DNA from: Nitrosomonas sp.
GTDB taxonomy: Bacteria; Pseudomonadota; Gammaproteobacteria; Burkholderiales; Nitrosomonadaceae
NCBI GenBank assembly: GCA_021774195.1
Contig: JAJFJJ010000081.1
Span: forward strand, 1 to 50,887
Length of the DNA stretch: 50,887 bases
Direction of reading: 5' to 3'
In this document: piece by piece, positions 8,787 to 16,966 of the stretch
Layout: each line of letters starts with the position of its first letter
Numbering within the stretch: the stretch's first letter is position 1
Notes under the pieces: model-generated
What the model saw: the letters and a program-made list of their open reading frames with translations, nothing else
The model's database searches: none
Told to the model about the DNA's origin: nothing
Position numbers and translations under genes: made by a program

Positions 8787-9290
8787 GGATTGATTCCTTG
8801 TAAATTCAAGTAAAGCTTACTGCAATAATTTGATTACCTGCTTGTCATCTACGTCTCTAAAGCTGTGACAATAATATAACTGCTAGGTAAGCAAACTTAA
8901 TTGCTACTAAGTCTAGTATTCACCAAATGATCATTTAAGCAAATTTTATGCCATAAATTTTTTTCAATAAAAACAGTCAGAAGAATATTCTTTAATATAG
9001 ATAAGGCGATCACTTGTCGCCATTCTAGGACAAGAAAAAGACTTTAATTACCAACCAACTGTTTTATTGATGTTTATTTTGTCGCTTAAAGTAGACAAAG
9101 TGCAGTTTCATGCTTTTTTAGTCTACGAATTTAATCTGACTTAATCAGGCCAGAGCCAAATGGCACTAAGTTGAGCCGCTTCAGCATAAAACAAACGGCT
9201 CGTATTACTTCGCGCTGACAGTGGCTTTAGTAAGCGCACATTTCTGGATGATTTGAATCGATGTGGCATGTACTATTAATAGCATTACGT
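8787..9290. other. Intergenic stretch without a gene
   Basis: AT-rich sequence upstream of the DUF5666 gene, with no ORF or RNA gene that I can support. It contains a small GGCGA/TCGCC hairpin near 9006-9021 only. Confidence 0.4.
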
Positions 9291-9295
9291 TTAAA

Positions 9296-9527
9296 CCTAA
9301 AATCCTCAGTTGGATGGTGTTTAGAGTGCGTTATTGTTTCTTTTTGGCAAGGCGCAATGAGGCGAACTAACGAGTTATTGCAACGAATTGCAACACAGCA
9401 AAAATGAAAAAATAGCGTGCTATAAACATCATAGCGAGGCTCACCCAAGAGGTGTGTGTCATATTAAAAATATTATTCTTAATTTCATAAGGTTGGTTTT
9501 TTGTGGCGGCCAACTGAGGATTTTAGG
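9296..9527 (+). mobile_element. MITE family A, copy 2
   Basis: A 232-bp element with near-perfect ends CCTAAAATCCTCAGTTGG / CCAACTGAGGATTTTAGG and a perfect 5-bp duplication TTAAA (9291-9295, 9528-9532). The interior closely resembles copy 6 at the right window edge. It lies directly beside the IS1380-type transposase relic. Confidence 0.9.
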
Positions 9528-9558
9528 TTAAACCAACCCTTGCAGAGAGCGCTAGTCG

Positions 9559-9826
9559 ATGAGATGGATTGGTGAAAATTGGACGAAGGCATTGAATTGG
9601 TTCGCTTTGATTACTAGGCGCCGAGTTTGGGCAAACCACGCCGAGTCGCGGGCGATCGTCACTGACATGGATTTACCCGCGGCAAAACTTTGGCGTTTAT
9701 ACCGTGATCGTACCGATTGTGAAAACCACATCAAGGAATTAAAATATGAATTGGCGGAGTAAACACCTTAATCTCAAAGCCCTCTGGGCTACTGAAGCCG
9801 CTTTGTTAACCGTTATGATGGTTTGA
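9559..9826 (+). pseudogene. IS1380-family transposase relic (C-terminal fragment)
   Basis: The frame from 9559 reads a transposase C-terminal region with KLWRLYRDRTDCENHIKEL, the conserved YRxRxDxENxIKELK block around the last DDE acid of IS1380 transposases. It stops at 9762. The next frame continues the same protein with LNLKALWATEAALLTVMMV, matching the WATEAA..VMM block that follows in intact family members. So only about the last quarter remains, with a frameshift. No terminal repeats could be assigned. It is a possible relic of the enzyme that moved the neighbouring MITEs. Confidence 0.8.
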
Positions 9827-9969
9827 AGGTATTTGGGACAAGTCTAAGTCCTTTGATTTACCCGTGAAATTTATGCCCGTTCTTTCACCTTAGAAAGTTC
9901 TAATGGAAATCTGGCTTGAATCAACAATCGATACAATTACTGCTGTTAAATGAACAGAAGGCTACGACG

Positions 9970-11025
9970 ATGAAATTATCTGAACTTTACTGGCATCGGA
10001 TTACGCCACTACATTTTCTTTTGTGGCCAATGAGTATCTTATTTAGCGTATTCATACAACTACGTAGATTATGCTATTGGCTGGATATCTTTCCATCGGT
10101 AAAATTATCGGTTCCCATTATCGTTGTTGACAGTATCACAACTGATGACGGTGGAAAGACGCCATTAATTCTGTGGCTTGTTGAATTTCTACAAACTCGC
10201 GGATTCCGTCCGGGTATCGTAACGCGTGGCTATTCTGACAATCCGGGAAAACCAATGGCAGTAACTAGCAAAAGTGACTATTCTGTCATTGGTGAAAAAA
10301 TAATATTGCTCGCAAAACGCACTGGAGACAACTGTCCTATTTGGGTTGGTGATGACCGGGCAACGGTTGCACAAGCACTATTATATGCAAATCCAACTTG
10401 TAACATCATCATCTGCAATGATGGCCTACAATATCATAGACTCGAACGAGACCTTGAAATTGCTGTTACCAATTTCAGCGAACATAGTTTTGGGAATGGA
10501 CTTATGCTGCCTGCCGGGCCATTACGTGAGCGTCTTGACCGGCTACAAAATGTCGATGCCGTAATCATCAATGGAAAACAACTAGAACAGCTGGACAGCA
10601 CCGACTGGGCACCAACCTTTAATATGCGATTGGTCAGCGAAACCATTTACAATGTATCTGAAGCTAGTAATTGTCAATTGATATCAGACCTTAAGGGTCA
10701 ACGCATACATGCTGTTGCAAACTTTGATAACAGCGAATGGTTTTTTGATTATGTCCAACATTCAGGCCTCAATGCAGAATTACATTCTCTACCAGAACAC
10801 CATCATTTTTCACAACAAGATCTACAATTTCCTGAGACAGAAGTCATTTTAATGCCCGAAGAAATTGCAATTCAATACGCAACATTTTCAAATGGTAACG
10901 TATGGGCGTTACCTGTTGAAGCTTGGGTCAATAATGAACTACAGTCTTTAATTGACAGAAAACTCAATGGAAAACAGAAAGACGGCAAGAAAGTAGTGGC
11001 AGCACCTATCCAAATTTCTGACTAA
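9970..11025 (+). CDS. LpxK-like protein with altered catalytic motifs
   Basis: A 351-aa protein with the overall layout of tetraacyldisaccharide 4'-kinase (LpxK): N-terminal membrane helix (about 15-40), P-loop strand, SRGY-like TRGYSDN, FGNG..LPAGPLRERLDRL and HAVA...WFF. LpxK phosphorylates the lipid A precursor at the inner membrane. Key sites are changed: the P-loop region reads DSITTDDGGKT (54-64) instead of GNxxxGGTGKT, the GDEP motif reads GEKI (108-111), DDGLQH reads NDGLQY (150-155), and MTEKDAVK reads MPEEIAIQ (295-302). H277-H279 remain. It is therefore probably a paralogue with lost or changed activity. ATG 9970 (AAGG upstream) is preferred over TTG 9916. It stands alone, next to a transposase relic. 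Confidence 0.75.
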   Translation: MKLSELYWHRITPLHFLLWPMSILFSVFIQLRRLCYWLDIFPSVKLSVPIIVVDSITTDDGGKTPLILWLVEFLQTRGFRPGIVTRGYSDNPGKPMAVTSKSDYSVIGEKIILLAKRTGDNCPIWVGDDRATVAQALLYANPTCNIIICNDGLQYHRLERDLEIAVTNFSEHSFGNGLMLPAGPLRERLDRLQNVDAVIINGKQLEQLDSTDWAPTFNMRLVSETIYNVSEASNCQLISDLKGQRIHAVANFDNSEWFFDYVQHSGLNAELHSLPEHHHFSQQDLQFPETEVILMPEEIAIQYATFSNGNVWALPVEAWVNNELQSLIDRKLNGKQKDGKKVVAAPIQISD

Positions 11026-11111
11026 CCAAGCTCACTTAAATTAAATACACCCACACTAGCAGAAACTATTTTCTCAACCAAATCATACACGGGCTTAAAT
11101 CAAGCGCACCG

Positions 11112-11235
11112 CTAAAAATTCAGAGTTCGCCCAAATGCAAGGCGCGAGAAAATTTTTCAGCGCAGCATATGGTTGATATGTAAGTAAGAAATTTTTTCCG
11201 TAACGCAGCAGTTAGGATGAAATCTGGGTTTTTAG
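11112..11235 (+). repeat. MITE-like element E (single copy here)
   Basis: About 124 bp bounded by imperfect inverted repeats CTAAAAATTCAGA and TCTGGGTTTTTAG, with interior AAGGCGCGAGAAAATTTTT and TAACGCAGCAG blocks like the AAGGCGC / AACGCAGC blocks of the other small elements. No target duplication was recognised, and it has no coding capacity. Confidence 0.45.
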
Positions 11236-11280
11236 AGATGCCCTCAAATGAGATCAATATCGGTCTGATTTCAGGTTAGC

Positions 11281-11721
11281 CTAATGACAATCAATTAAAT
11301 CCATATGGCCAAATTGATAAACGGCTTGCACATTATGGCCATCCATAGTCTCCAAACTCAATGCATCCCATTCTCCGCTTAAAGTCGATGCATTCAACCG
11401 AGCATTAAATGTCTCTCCCCAAACACCATAGCCTTCTTCATAATCCGAACTAACTATCGTCAGCTTCACTTTCTCGCCGACAACAATCGCGCTACCATGT
11501 GAGGCGGAAACACCATTTGCTTCGTAATCAATTGCGCCATAAAGTTCCATATGGCCGCCTTGTTTACGATACACACCAAATTCATAAGCCCAAAGCGGCT
11601 CCCCTGTATTACTAAACACTTGCCAGCAAAAATCACCAAAATACTCATCCGCCAAGGAATGAGTCGTTATTAACGATAAAAACAAGCCTGCAATGAGTGA
11701 TGACCTGATATTCTTTTTCAT
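11281..11721 (-). CDS. Small secreted protein of unknown function
   Basis: A 146-aa protein with a textbook signal peptide (MKKNIRSSLIAGLFLSLITTHSLA, cleavage before DEYF). The mature part is about 120 aa, beta-rich, with one cysteine near each end (FCWQVF and LIDCH), which could pair in a disulfide in the periplasm. A perfect AGGAGGT site precedes the ATG. I do not recognise the family. Monocistronic; no terminator was identified. Confidence 0.7.
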   Translation of the reverse strand: MKKNIRSSLIAGLFLSLITTHSLADEYFGDFCWQVFSNTGEPLWAYEFGVYRKQGGHMELYGAIDYEANGVSASHGSAIVVGEKVKLTIVSSDYEEGYGVWGETFNARLNASTLSGEWDALSLETMDGHNVQAVYQFGHMDLIDCH

Positions 11722-11907
11722 AGTTACCTCCTGATATTTAATGTAAATCTACCAATAAACCACTGTGATATTAACTGTAACACCTTATGATTGAATATTT
11801 TAATTCTAGAAAATTCAATAAAACTTTCTAAACATCACTAATAACAAGAAAAAATTGGCATGAAATAATTATGGTGACCGACTTTGACTCTAGTACTCTG
11901 CTATCCG

Positions 11908-12783
11908 CTAACGCCGATACGGCGGCAGTTCCTCACCAAAAAATTCGCGCATCAAGAAGCCCTCCAGCCCTTCGTTATCCCCCAAGCGTGCAGAAAGCAC
12001 GACAACACGATTCAAACGGTATGACTCCCAGTTGAAGTCTTCTTGGTGATGCTCACGAATCAATTCAACCATTCTGCGGATAATGGCACGGTGTATGTCA
12101 CCATCCGGCCCAGCTTCCACTTCGATTAATACACGCCGTGTAGGTGCGTTTCCTGTAGTCCATGAACGAAAGGAGAACTGTGCGTGTCTCGGCCCGATGC
12201 GAATAATTTGAAAGATGCCGCTAGTGCCTGGTTCTTGCAGGTTGCGTTTGACTCTGGCCAATCTCAGCTCGTCGGCTGACGGTTGCGGTTCGGCAACCGG
12301 CGGCGCATTTTCCTGACCATCAAAAATCCCCGCTACACGGCGACGTGCTCTGGCTTGATTGATGTAATCGGAGAGATCCATCGGCGCAGCTTGCGAAGGT
12401 GTTGGTTGAACTGGCAAATCTGGTTGAGTCGGCTCGGTTCGCGGCAATCCTTTTGCCGACTCAATCTTCTCGACCACCTGAGGTTTTATCGGTGGCCTGG
12501 CTGGTGGGCTGGGGCGAGGCGAAGGCGGTGTCGGTACTGATTCGGGCGTTTCAGGTTGCGGCTGGACACCTTTAGGAGAGGGCGGAGACGGTTCTGAACT
12601 ATGGTCTGATTCCGGCAGCTCAACGAAGCGTGCTTCAATTGGCGGCGGCGTTTCGGTTTCGGACTCGTGTTCGGTTGCGGTTAATAAAAACCCAACCCCC
12701 CAAATGATCAAAAACCAAACCAAGACCGCCAACGGCAAAGGCCACCACAGTCGTATTTCTGCTGGTCTGGTGATGCGACTCAT
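11908..12783 (-). CDS. TonB-like energy transducer
   Basis: A 291-aa protein: one N-terminal membrane helix (about 14-36), a long proline-rich periplasmic spacer (about 45-135, many P, E and K residues), then a C-terminal domain (about 185-291) in place of a classical TonB box-binding domain. This carries FSFRSW, RRVLIEVEAGPDGDIHRAIIRRM and FLMREFFGEELPPYRR. The order and the immediately upstream exbD and exbB genes identify it as the transducer of this energising complex. The C-terminal domain lacks the usual YP..A...G.V.V TonB pattern, so it may serve a dedicated outer-membrane partner. Last gene of the operon; the gap to exbD is 8 bp. Confidence 0.75.
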   Translation of the reverse strand: MSRITRPAEIRLWWPLPLAVLVWFLIIWGVGFLLTATEHESETETPPPIEARFVELPESDHSSEPSPPSPKGVQPQPETPESVPTPPSPRPSPPARPPIKPQVVEKIESAKGLPRTEPTQPDLPVQPTPSQAAPMDLSDYINQARARRRVAGIFDGQENAPPVAEPQPSADELRLARVKRNLQEPGTSGIFQIIRIGPRHAQFSFRSWTTGNAPTRRVLIEVEAGPDGDIHRAIIRRMVELIREHHQEDFNWESYRLNRVVVLSARLGDNEGLEGFLMREFFGEELPPYRR

Positions 12784-12791
12784 TGCTGGGG

Positions 12792-13193
12792 TTATTTGTG
12801 TTGAACCGCAATCAAGAAATTCTGCGCACCGGCATTACGCGCCTGCAACATGGCTTTCACCACAATACCTTGTGGCGCCTCTTCATCCGCCGACACGATT
12901 AATTTTTGTTGCGACGCTTGCAGTAGTGGTTTAAGTGTATCCGCCAGTGTTTCTAATGTAACCGATGTCTGGTTAATATAAATCTCACTATCCTTTGTTA
13001 GCGTTAAGGTAACCGGTTTGTCAGCACTGAGTTTCTCAGCTTGACCTTGCGGCAGATTGACTTGTAACGAATCCAGATTTTGCATGGACAATGACGCCAG
13101 CATAAAAGTCGCCAGCAAGAAGAACATCACGTCAATCATCGGAATAATTTGAATTTGACCTTTTCTAACCGCCCTGGATTTACGCAACCTCAT
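12792..13193 (-). CDS. exbD: ExbD/TolR biopolymer transport protein
   Basis: A 133-aa protein with one membrane helix (about 18-36) carrying the essential aspartate in IPMIDVMFFLL, then a periplasmic domain with VTLTLTKDSEIYINQTSV and EEAPQGIVVKAMLQARNAG. ExbD couples the proton gradient, with ExbB, to the TonB-type transducer. The start overlaps the exbB stop by 14 nt, showing translational coupling. Confidence 0.9.
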   Translation of the reverse strand: MRLRKSRAVRKGQIQIIPMIDVMFFLLATFMLASLSMQNLDSLQVNLPQGQAEKLSADKPVTLTLTKDSEIYINQTSVTLETLADTLKPLLQASQQKLIVSADEEAPQGIVVKAMLQARNAGAQNFLIAVQHK

Positions 13194-13827
13194 GCGTCTC
13201 CTCCTGCTGATCGAGACGAATATGATCGATCAATCGCGTGCCGAGACGCTCCATTTCATCCATCGTCTGGGCCTGTAAACGAGAAAAATAATTAAATCCA
13301 AACAAGGCTACCAACGCAATAACCAAACCAACAACCGTCGCAATCAGAGCTTCGGCAACACCACCCGTGACTGCCGTTGGATTCACGATACCATCACTGC
13401 CAATCACCTGAAAGGCACGCATCATACCAACAACTGTGCCAACCAATCCCAACAACGGAGCGGCTGTCACGATCGTCTCCAATGCCCACAGTCGTTTTGC
13501 CAGCGCGGTTTCAATGAGTTGTGCTTCGTCCGCCGCGCGTGATTCCGTCCACCAGGACGGCTGATGCCTATTGGCAATTACCACATCAAAGAAGCGCCTG
13601 TAATAATGACGCTGATCCAAACCTGAAAGAATTTTCTCCAAATCTTCCCACTTAAACCCATAGGTATCTATAAGATTCGATAAATCTTTAGAAAGTCTGG
13701 CAAAGCGCCAAAAAACAAAGGCCTTCTCAAGCATAATCGCCAGCGCAATAATTGCCAGCAATGACAAAGGCAAGATGATCCACCCACCCAGCTTGAGCAT
13801 CATCCAGGCTTGACTTAATTGTTCCAT
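13180..13827 (-). CDS. exbB: ExbB/TolQ proton channel subunit
   Basis: A 215-aa protein with three membrane helices (about 15-38, 112-135, 150-175) and the MotA/TolQ/ExbB signature LETIVTAAPLLGLVGTVVGM followed by a glycine-rich helix AVTGGVAEALIATVVGLVIAL. It forms the pentameric inner-membrane proton channel around ExbD. A GGAGA site lies just before the ATG. First gene of the operon; MITE A copy 3 sits about 150 bp upstream, so the promoter must lie within 13828-13973 or in the element. Confidence 0.9.
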   Translation of the reverse strand: MEQLSQAWMMLKLGGWIILPLSLLAIIALAIMLEKAFVFWRFARLSKDLSNLIDTYGFKWEDLEKILSGLDQRHYYRRFFDVVIANRHQPSWWTESRAADEAQLIETALAKRLWALETIVTAAPLLGLVGTVVGMMRAFQVIGSDGIVNPTAVTGGVAEALIATVVGLVIALVALFGFNYFSRLQAQTMDEMERLGTRLIDHIRLDQQEETHEVA

Positions 13828-13973
13828 TTGTTCTCCAAGTTTGGGTTCTTATTATTACTGAGAGTATTCGGTTTAAAATTATCGAGGAAAGGGGGACGAA
13901 ACCTCATTACCAACCAGTAAAGGCAAAGTAAAGCATGAATACTATCAAGGAAATGCTGATTTTTATACTTAAT

Positions 13974-14207
13974 CCTAAAACCCTCAGTTGAATGGTGCTT
14001 AGAGTGCATTGTTGTTTATTTTTGGCAAGGCGCAATGAGGCGTAATAACAAGTTATTACAACGAATTGCAACGCAGCAAAAGATAAAGAACAGTGTGCTA
14101 TAAGCATCATAGCGTGGTTCACCTTTAGGGTGCGTAGCATTCGACAAAATATTTGTTTTACTTCATAAGACTGGCCAATACTGAAGCGATCAACTGAGGA
14201 TTTTAGG
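13974..14207 (+). mobile_element. MITE family A, copy 3
   Basis: A 234-bp element with ends CCTAAAACCCTCAGTTG and CAACTGAGGATTTTAGG, and a perfect 5-bp duplication TTAAT (13969-13973, 14208-14212). It belongs to the same subgroup as copy 1 (right end ACTGAAGCGATCAACTGAGG). It is located upstream of exbB. Confidence 0.9.
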
Positions 14208-14388
14208 TTAATGAGGATATAAAGAAATGCCGCTAAAATGAGAACATTAATAGGCAAGCAAACAGCTCATCGCATTTAGGTTTATTTGCAACTCTTGAAT
14301 AACTTAAAGCCTATACATTTGATTGTAAGTACTCTCTGATTTGTGGCCGCGTAGCGGCCTGAATTGCTAGTCAGAACTGTTTTGATTT

Positions 14389-14492
14389 CCCCTAGAATTC
14401 ATCAGCTCAAGGCACAAAATGTGAGTTTACACGTATAAATGATCATTTTGTAACACAGAAATGGTGAATTCTAGGGGCAAGCTGAATAGTTA
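14389..14492 (-). repeat. Repeat D, copy 1: conserved element behind a stop codon
   Basis: On the minus strand it starts within a few bases of the lipoprotein stop codon: ACTATTCAGCTTGC, CACCATT, TTGTGTTACAAAA, then the near-palindrome TTTATACGTGTAAA. It is bounded by CCCCTAGAATTCA and its complement. Copy 2 (36637-36741) shares most positions and lies equally close behind ruvA. It is palindromic, so it could fold as an RNA hairpin in the 3' end of the transcript. Confidence 0.7.
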
Positions 14493-14495
14493 CGT

Positions 14496-14909
14496 TTACT
14501 TTTTCTTTAAAATATTAACCTCATCAACCAACTCATTATCATCATAGCTAACATGAAAAGCCATCTCTTCCCCGTCAAAAATCATTTCTGTGGGGGTGCC
14601 AACAATTTCCCATAATCCTAACGTGACGAGATCCGCCGCGCTGTGAAAGATCACACGTCCAGCTTTTGCCGCTTTGCTATAGCCCTGCACAAAGATAAAT
14701 ATCTCAATCTTTTTGCCCTCCGTTTCTTCACTGATATAAGGCGGCCCAAACTCTGCTAGCAAAGCATTTCTTGATGTTCCGGTCTGGAATAATTCGATAT
14801 TCTTTGCTGCGGGTTGTTGCGCCGCCATAAAAACCGAACATCCAGAAACTGGAACCGCCAACAAGATTAAAAACATCACAGAAAGAAAATATCGCTTAAC
14901 AATCGTCAT
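14496..14909 (-). CDS. Lipoprotein of unknown function
   Basis: About 137 aa with a hydrophobic leader and lipobox PVSGC (the cysteine becomes the lipidated N-terminus). The mature part has FQTGTSRNALLAEFGPPYISEE, reminiscent of the small SmpA/OmlA-like fold used by outer-membrane lipoproteins, and a glycine/alanine hydrophobic stretch RVIFHSAADLVTLGLWEIVG. The frame opens at ATG 14921, but GGAG fits ATG 14909. It is downstream of hslO with a 66-bp gap and may be cotranscribed with it. Confidence 0.7.
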   Translation of the reverse strand: MTIVKRYFLSVMFLILLAVPVSGCSVFMAAQQPAAKNIELFQTGTSRNALLAEFGPPYISEETEGKKIEIFIFVQGYSKAAKAGRVIFHSAADLVTLGLWEIVGTPTEMIFDGEEMAFHVSYDDNELVDEVNILKKK

Positions 14910-14975
14910 GAATCGCTCCATCCTGGAAAAGCATCAAAACGCTAATCCGCAGTTGAGTTTTTGCTAGTTCTGGAC

Positions 14976-15833
14976 TCAGTGAATCGTAGAACCAGCTTCC
15001 CGAAACACCGCATCTATCGCCAACGCATCAAAACGATATTCTCGATTGCAAATGTCATCATTGATCACAACCTCACCAAATTCTTGCAAAATCGAGTCCA
15101 CTTCTTCGCGCCCTAATGAGCGTAACATGGCATAAATTTTTACAGGATTTTCCTGGCACCCATAATGAACCGTTTGTTGCTCGAAAACACGAATGTTTTC
15201 TTCAAAAAACAACTGTTTTAATATTTTCTCAGCAGGTTGTTCCGATAACACATAGTCATCACTGATAGTTGCTGCAAGCGCCTCGGCACGTGCCCAGCCA
15301 TCAGGGTCTTGCTGGTCGGTTGTCGGTAACTTCTGCAACAAAACACCGAAGACCGAATCATCTGCTGTGGTCAAGAAAAGACGCGACGACAGTTGTTCGG
15401 ATTGTTTGAAATAATACTCAAATATTTCCGCAATACTTTCACCATCAAGCGGTACGATACTCTGATAAGTCTCTTTCATTGACGACATATCCAGTGTCAA
15501 CACCAATTGACCATTCCCCAACAAATCAGTAATAGGCTGCGGTTCAATCGATTGTTCACATTTTGCCATTCCCCGTAAATGCAACGCCTCGTCACAATCA
15601 ATCACCAGCATTGAAACTGGCCCATTGCCGTTTAATTGAACGGTTAAACGGCCGGCTTGCTTCAGGTTGTCACCTATCAATAAAGCCGTAGCACTGATTT
15701 CCCCCAAAATTTTTATCGCCGGATTGGGATATTGCCGATCTTGTAACATTTGTTGCCACACACTATCCAGATGCACGATTGCACCTCGGATATCTAAATC
15801 TTCAAGTAGAAAGCGTTGTACATAATTACCCAT
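14976..15833 (-). CDS. hslO: Hsp33-type chaperone with two of four zinc cysteines
   Basis: A 285-aa protein. The N-terminal Hsp33 fold is present (NYVQRFLLEDLDIRGAIVHLD, ISATALLIGDNLKQAGRLTVQ, GNGQLVLTLDM). Hsp33 is a cytosolic holdase activated when its C-terminal CxC/CxxC zinc centre is oxidised. Here the C-terminus reads HYGCQEN and NDDICN around the conserved GREEVDSIL: C226 and C262 remain, while the partner positions are Tyr224 and Asp259. The classical four-cysteine redox switch is therefore not intact. The start is ATG 15833, overlapping the hypF stop by 8 nt, which places it in the hydrogenase maturation transcript. Confidence 0.85.
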   Translation of the reverse strand: MGNYVQRFLLEDLDIRGAIVHLDSVWQQMLQDRQYPNPAIKILGEISATALLIGDNLKQAGRLTVQLNGNGPVSMLVIDCDEALHLRGMAKCEQSIEPQPITDLLGNGQLVLTLDMSSMKETYQSIVPLDGESIAEIFEYYFKQSEQLSSRLFLTTADDSVFGVLLQKLPTTDQQDPDGWARAEALAATISDDYVLSEQPAEKILKQLFFEENIRVFEQQTVHYGCQENPVKIYAMLRSLGREEVDSILQEFGEVVINDDICNREYRFDALAIDAVFREAGSTIH

Positions 15834-16959
15834 TAATTTCCTTTTGTATTGCAATCCATGCCTGTCCCAAAGAAATCGCGCTGTCATCAGGCGCCATTTG
15901 TTGCGCCGTTAAGATTTGCAGCGGCTCAAACAGCAGTTGTTCAGATATTAATCTTAATAGTAAACTGTTATGAAAACAGCCACCACCAAACGCTACTTGC
16001 GAAATATTAAATTGATTGACCGACTGTCTAACCCAATCCGCCAAACCGACAGCAAGTGTGGCATGAAATACTGCGGCAGCGTAAGCTATATCGCAACTTT
16101 CATCTGACATATCCAGCAAAGCAGTCAACAGCGGCGAAAAATTTAGAATATTTCCCTCATCAATCTGATATCCATCCATCAATGCAGGGACTTGCCCATG
16201 CTCTTCAGCCAAATGTTGCAAGCGCCTGGCCGCCTGAGCTTCATCAGTTTGGATCAGATTAACCCCCAAGATACCAGCTGCCGCATCAAATAAACGTCCC
16301 ATACTAGTAGTAACCGGGCAATTTACTTCTGACAATAACATTGAATAAACCATTTCAGCACCGGGCTGATTGGCAAAACGTTGCATAATTTCATCACTGC
16401 GATGGAGCTTGGCCAACACAGCCGCTGCCATACGCCAAGGTTCTCTAGCTGCACGATCACCACCAGGCAACACCAATGGCGATAAATGCCCAATCCGCCC
16501 AAACTCAGCACCATCAACCTGCAAAAACTCGCCGCCCCAAGCGGTGTGATCCGCTCCCAAACCAACACCATCCAAAGCCAACCCAAGAACCGGGCGTATC
16601 ACATCATACTCAACACAAATGGCCGCAATGTGCGCATGATGGTGTTGTACTGCCAGCTTTGGAATGTTATTTTCTTCAGCAAAAGCACAAGCAAAGTGCG
16701 TGCTATAAAAATCCGGATGCAGATCATGTGCCACAACATCCGGTCGTATATTTAATGCTTCACACATATGCTGCACTGTGTCATCCAAGGTTTTCCGGAC
16801 GCTGGCACTGTTGAGGTCGCCAATAATCGGTGAAATATAGGCTTTGTCGCCATTCGTCAAGCAGATGGTGTTCTTCAACCATGCGCCACAAGCCAAAACA
16901 GAAGGACCACGCTTTGGCAAAACAATCGTTTTAATCGCTATCTCTTCCGTCATGGTCAT
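15826..16959 (-). CDS. hypF: Short HypF-type carbamoyltransferase (Kae1-like domain only)
   Basis: About 377 aa corresponding to only the C-terminal half of standard HypF (about 750 aa). The metal-binding QHHHAHIAA, the nucleotide loop GLALDGVGLGADHTAWGGE, RAAREPWRM, TSSMGRLFDA-like TTSMGRLFDAAAG and FGGGCFHNSLL are all present. The acylphosphatase, zinc-finger and YrdC-like domains are absent. HypF makes the thiocarbamate on HypE that becomes the CN ligand of [NiFe] hydrogenase. Similar short HypF proteins (HypF1 type of Ralstonia) are known from duplicated hyp sets, so a full-length HypF may exist elsewhere. The frame opens upstream at TTG 16995, inside hypB; I chose ATG 16959, just after the hypB stop. 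Confidence 0.85.
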   Translation of the reverse strand: MTMTEEIAIKTIVLPKRGPSVLACGAWLKNTICLTNGDKAYISPIIGDLNSASVRKTLDDTVQHMCEALNIRPDVVAHDLHPDFYSTHFACAFAEENNIPKLAVQHHHAHIAAICVEYDVIRPVLGLALDGVGLGADHTAWGGEFLQVDGAEFGRIGHLSPLVLPGGDRAAREPWRMAAAVLAKLHRSDEIMQRFANQPGAEMVYSMLLSEVNCPVTTSMGRLFDAAAGILGVNLIQTDEAQAARRLQHLAEEHGQVPALMDGYQIDEGNILNFSPLLTALLDMSDESCDIAYAAAVFHATLAVGLADWVRQSVNQFNISQVAFGGGCFHNSLLLRLISEQLLFEPLQILTAQQMAPDDSAISLGQAWIAIQKEING

Positions 16960-16966
16960 CTCATTA

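Noticed and set aside
13907..14257. 116-codon minus-strand frame with hydrophobic ends
   Set aside because: It spans MITE A copy 3 almost completely; the frame is a by-product of the element.
16476..16814. Plus-strand frames of 89-112 codons opposite hypF
   Set aside because: Antisense shadows of a conserved enzyme; proline/histidine-rich translation without features.
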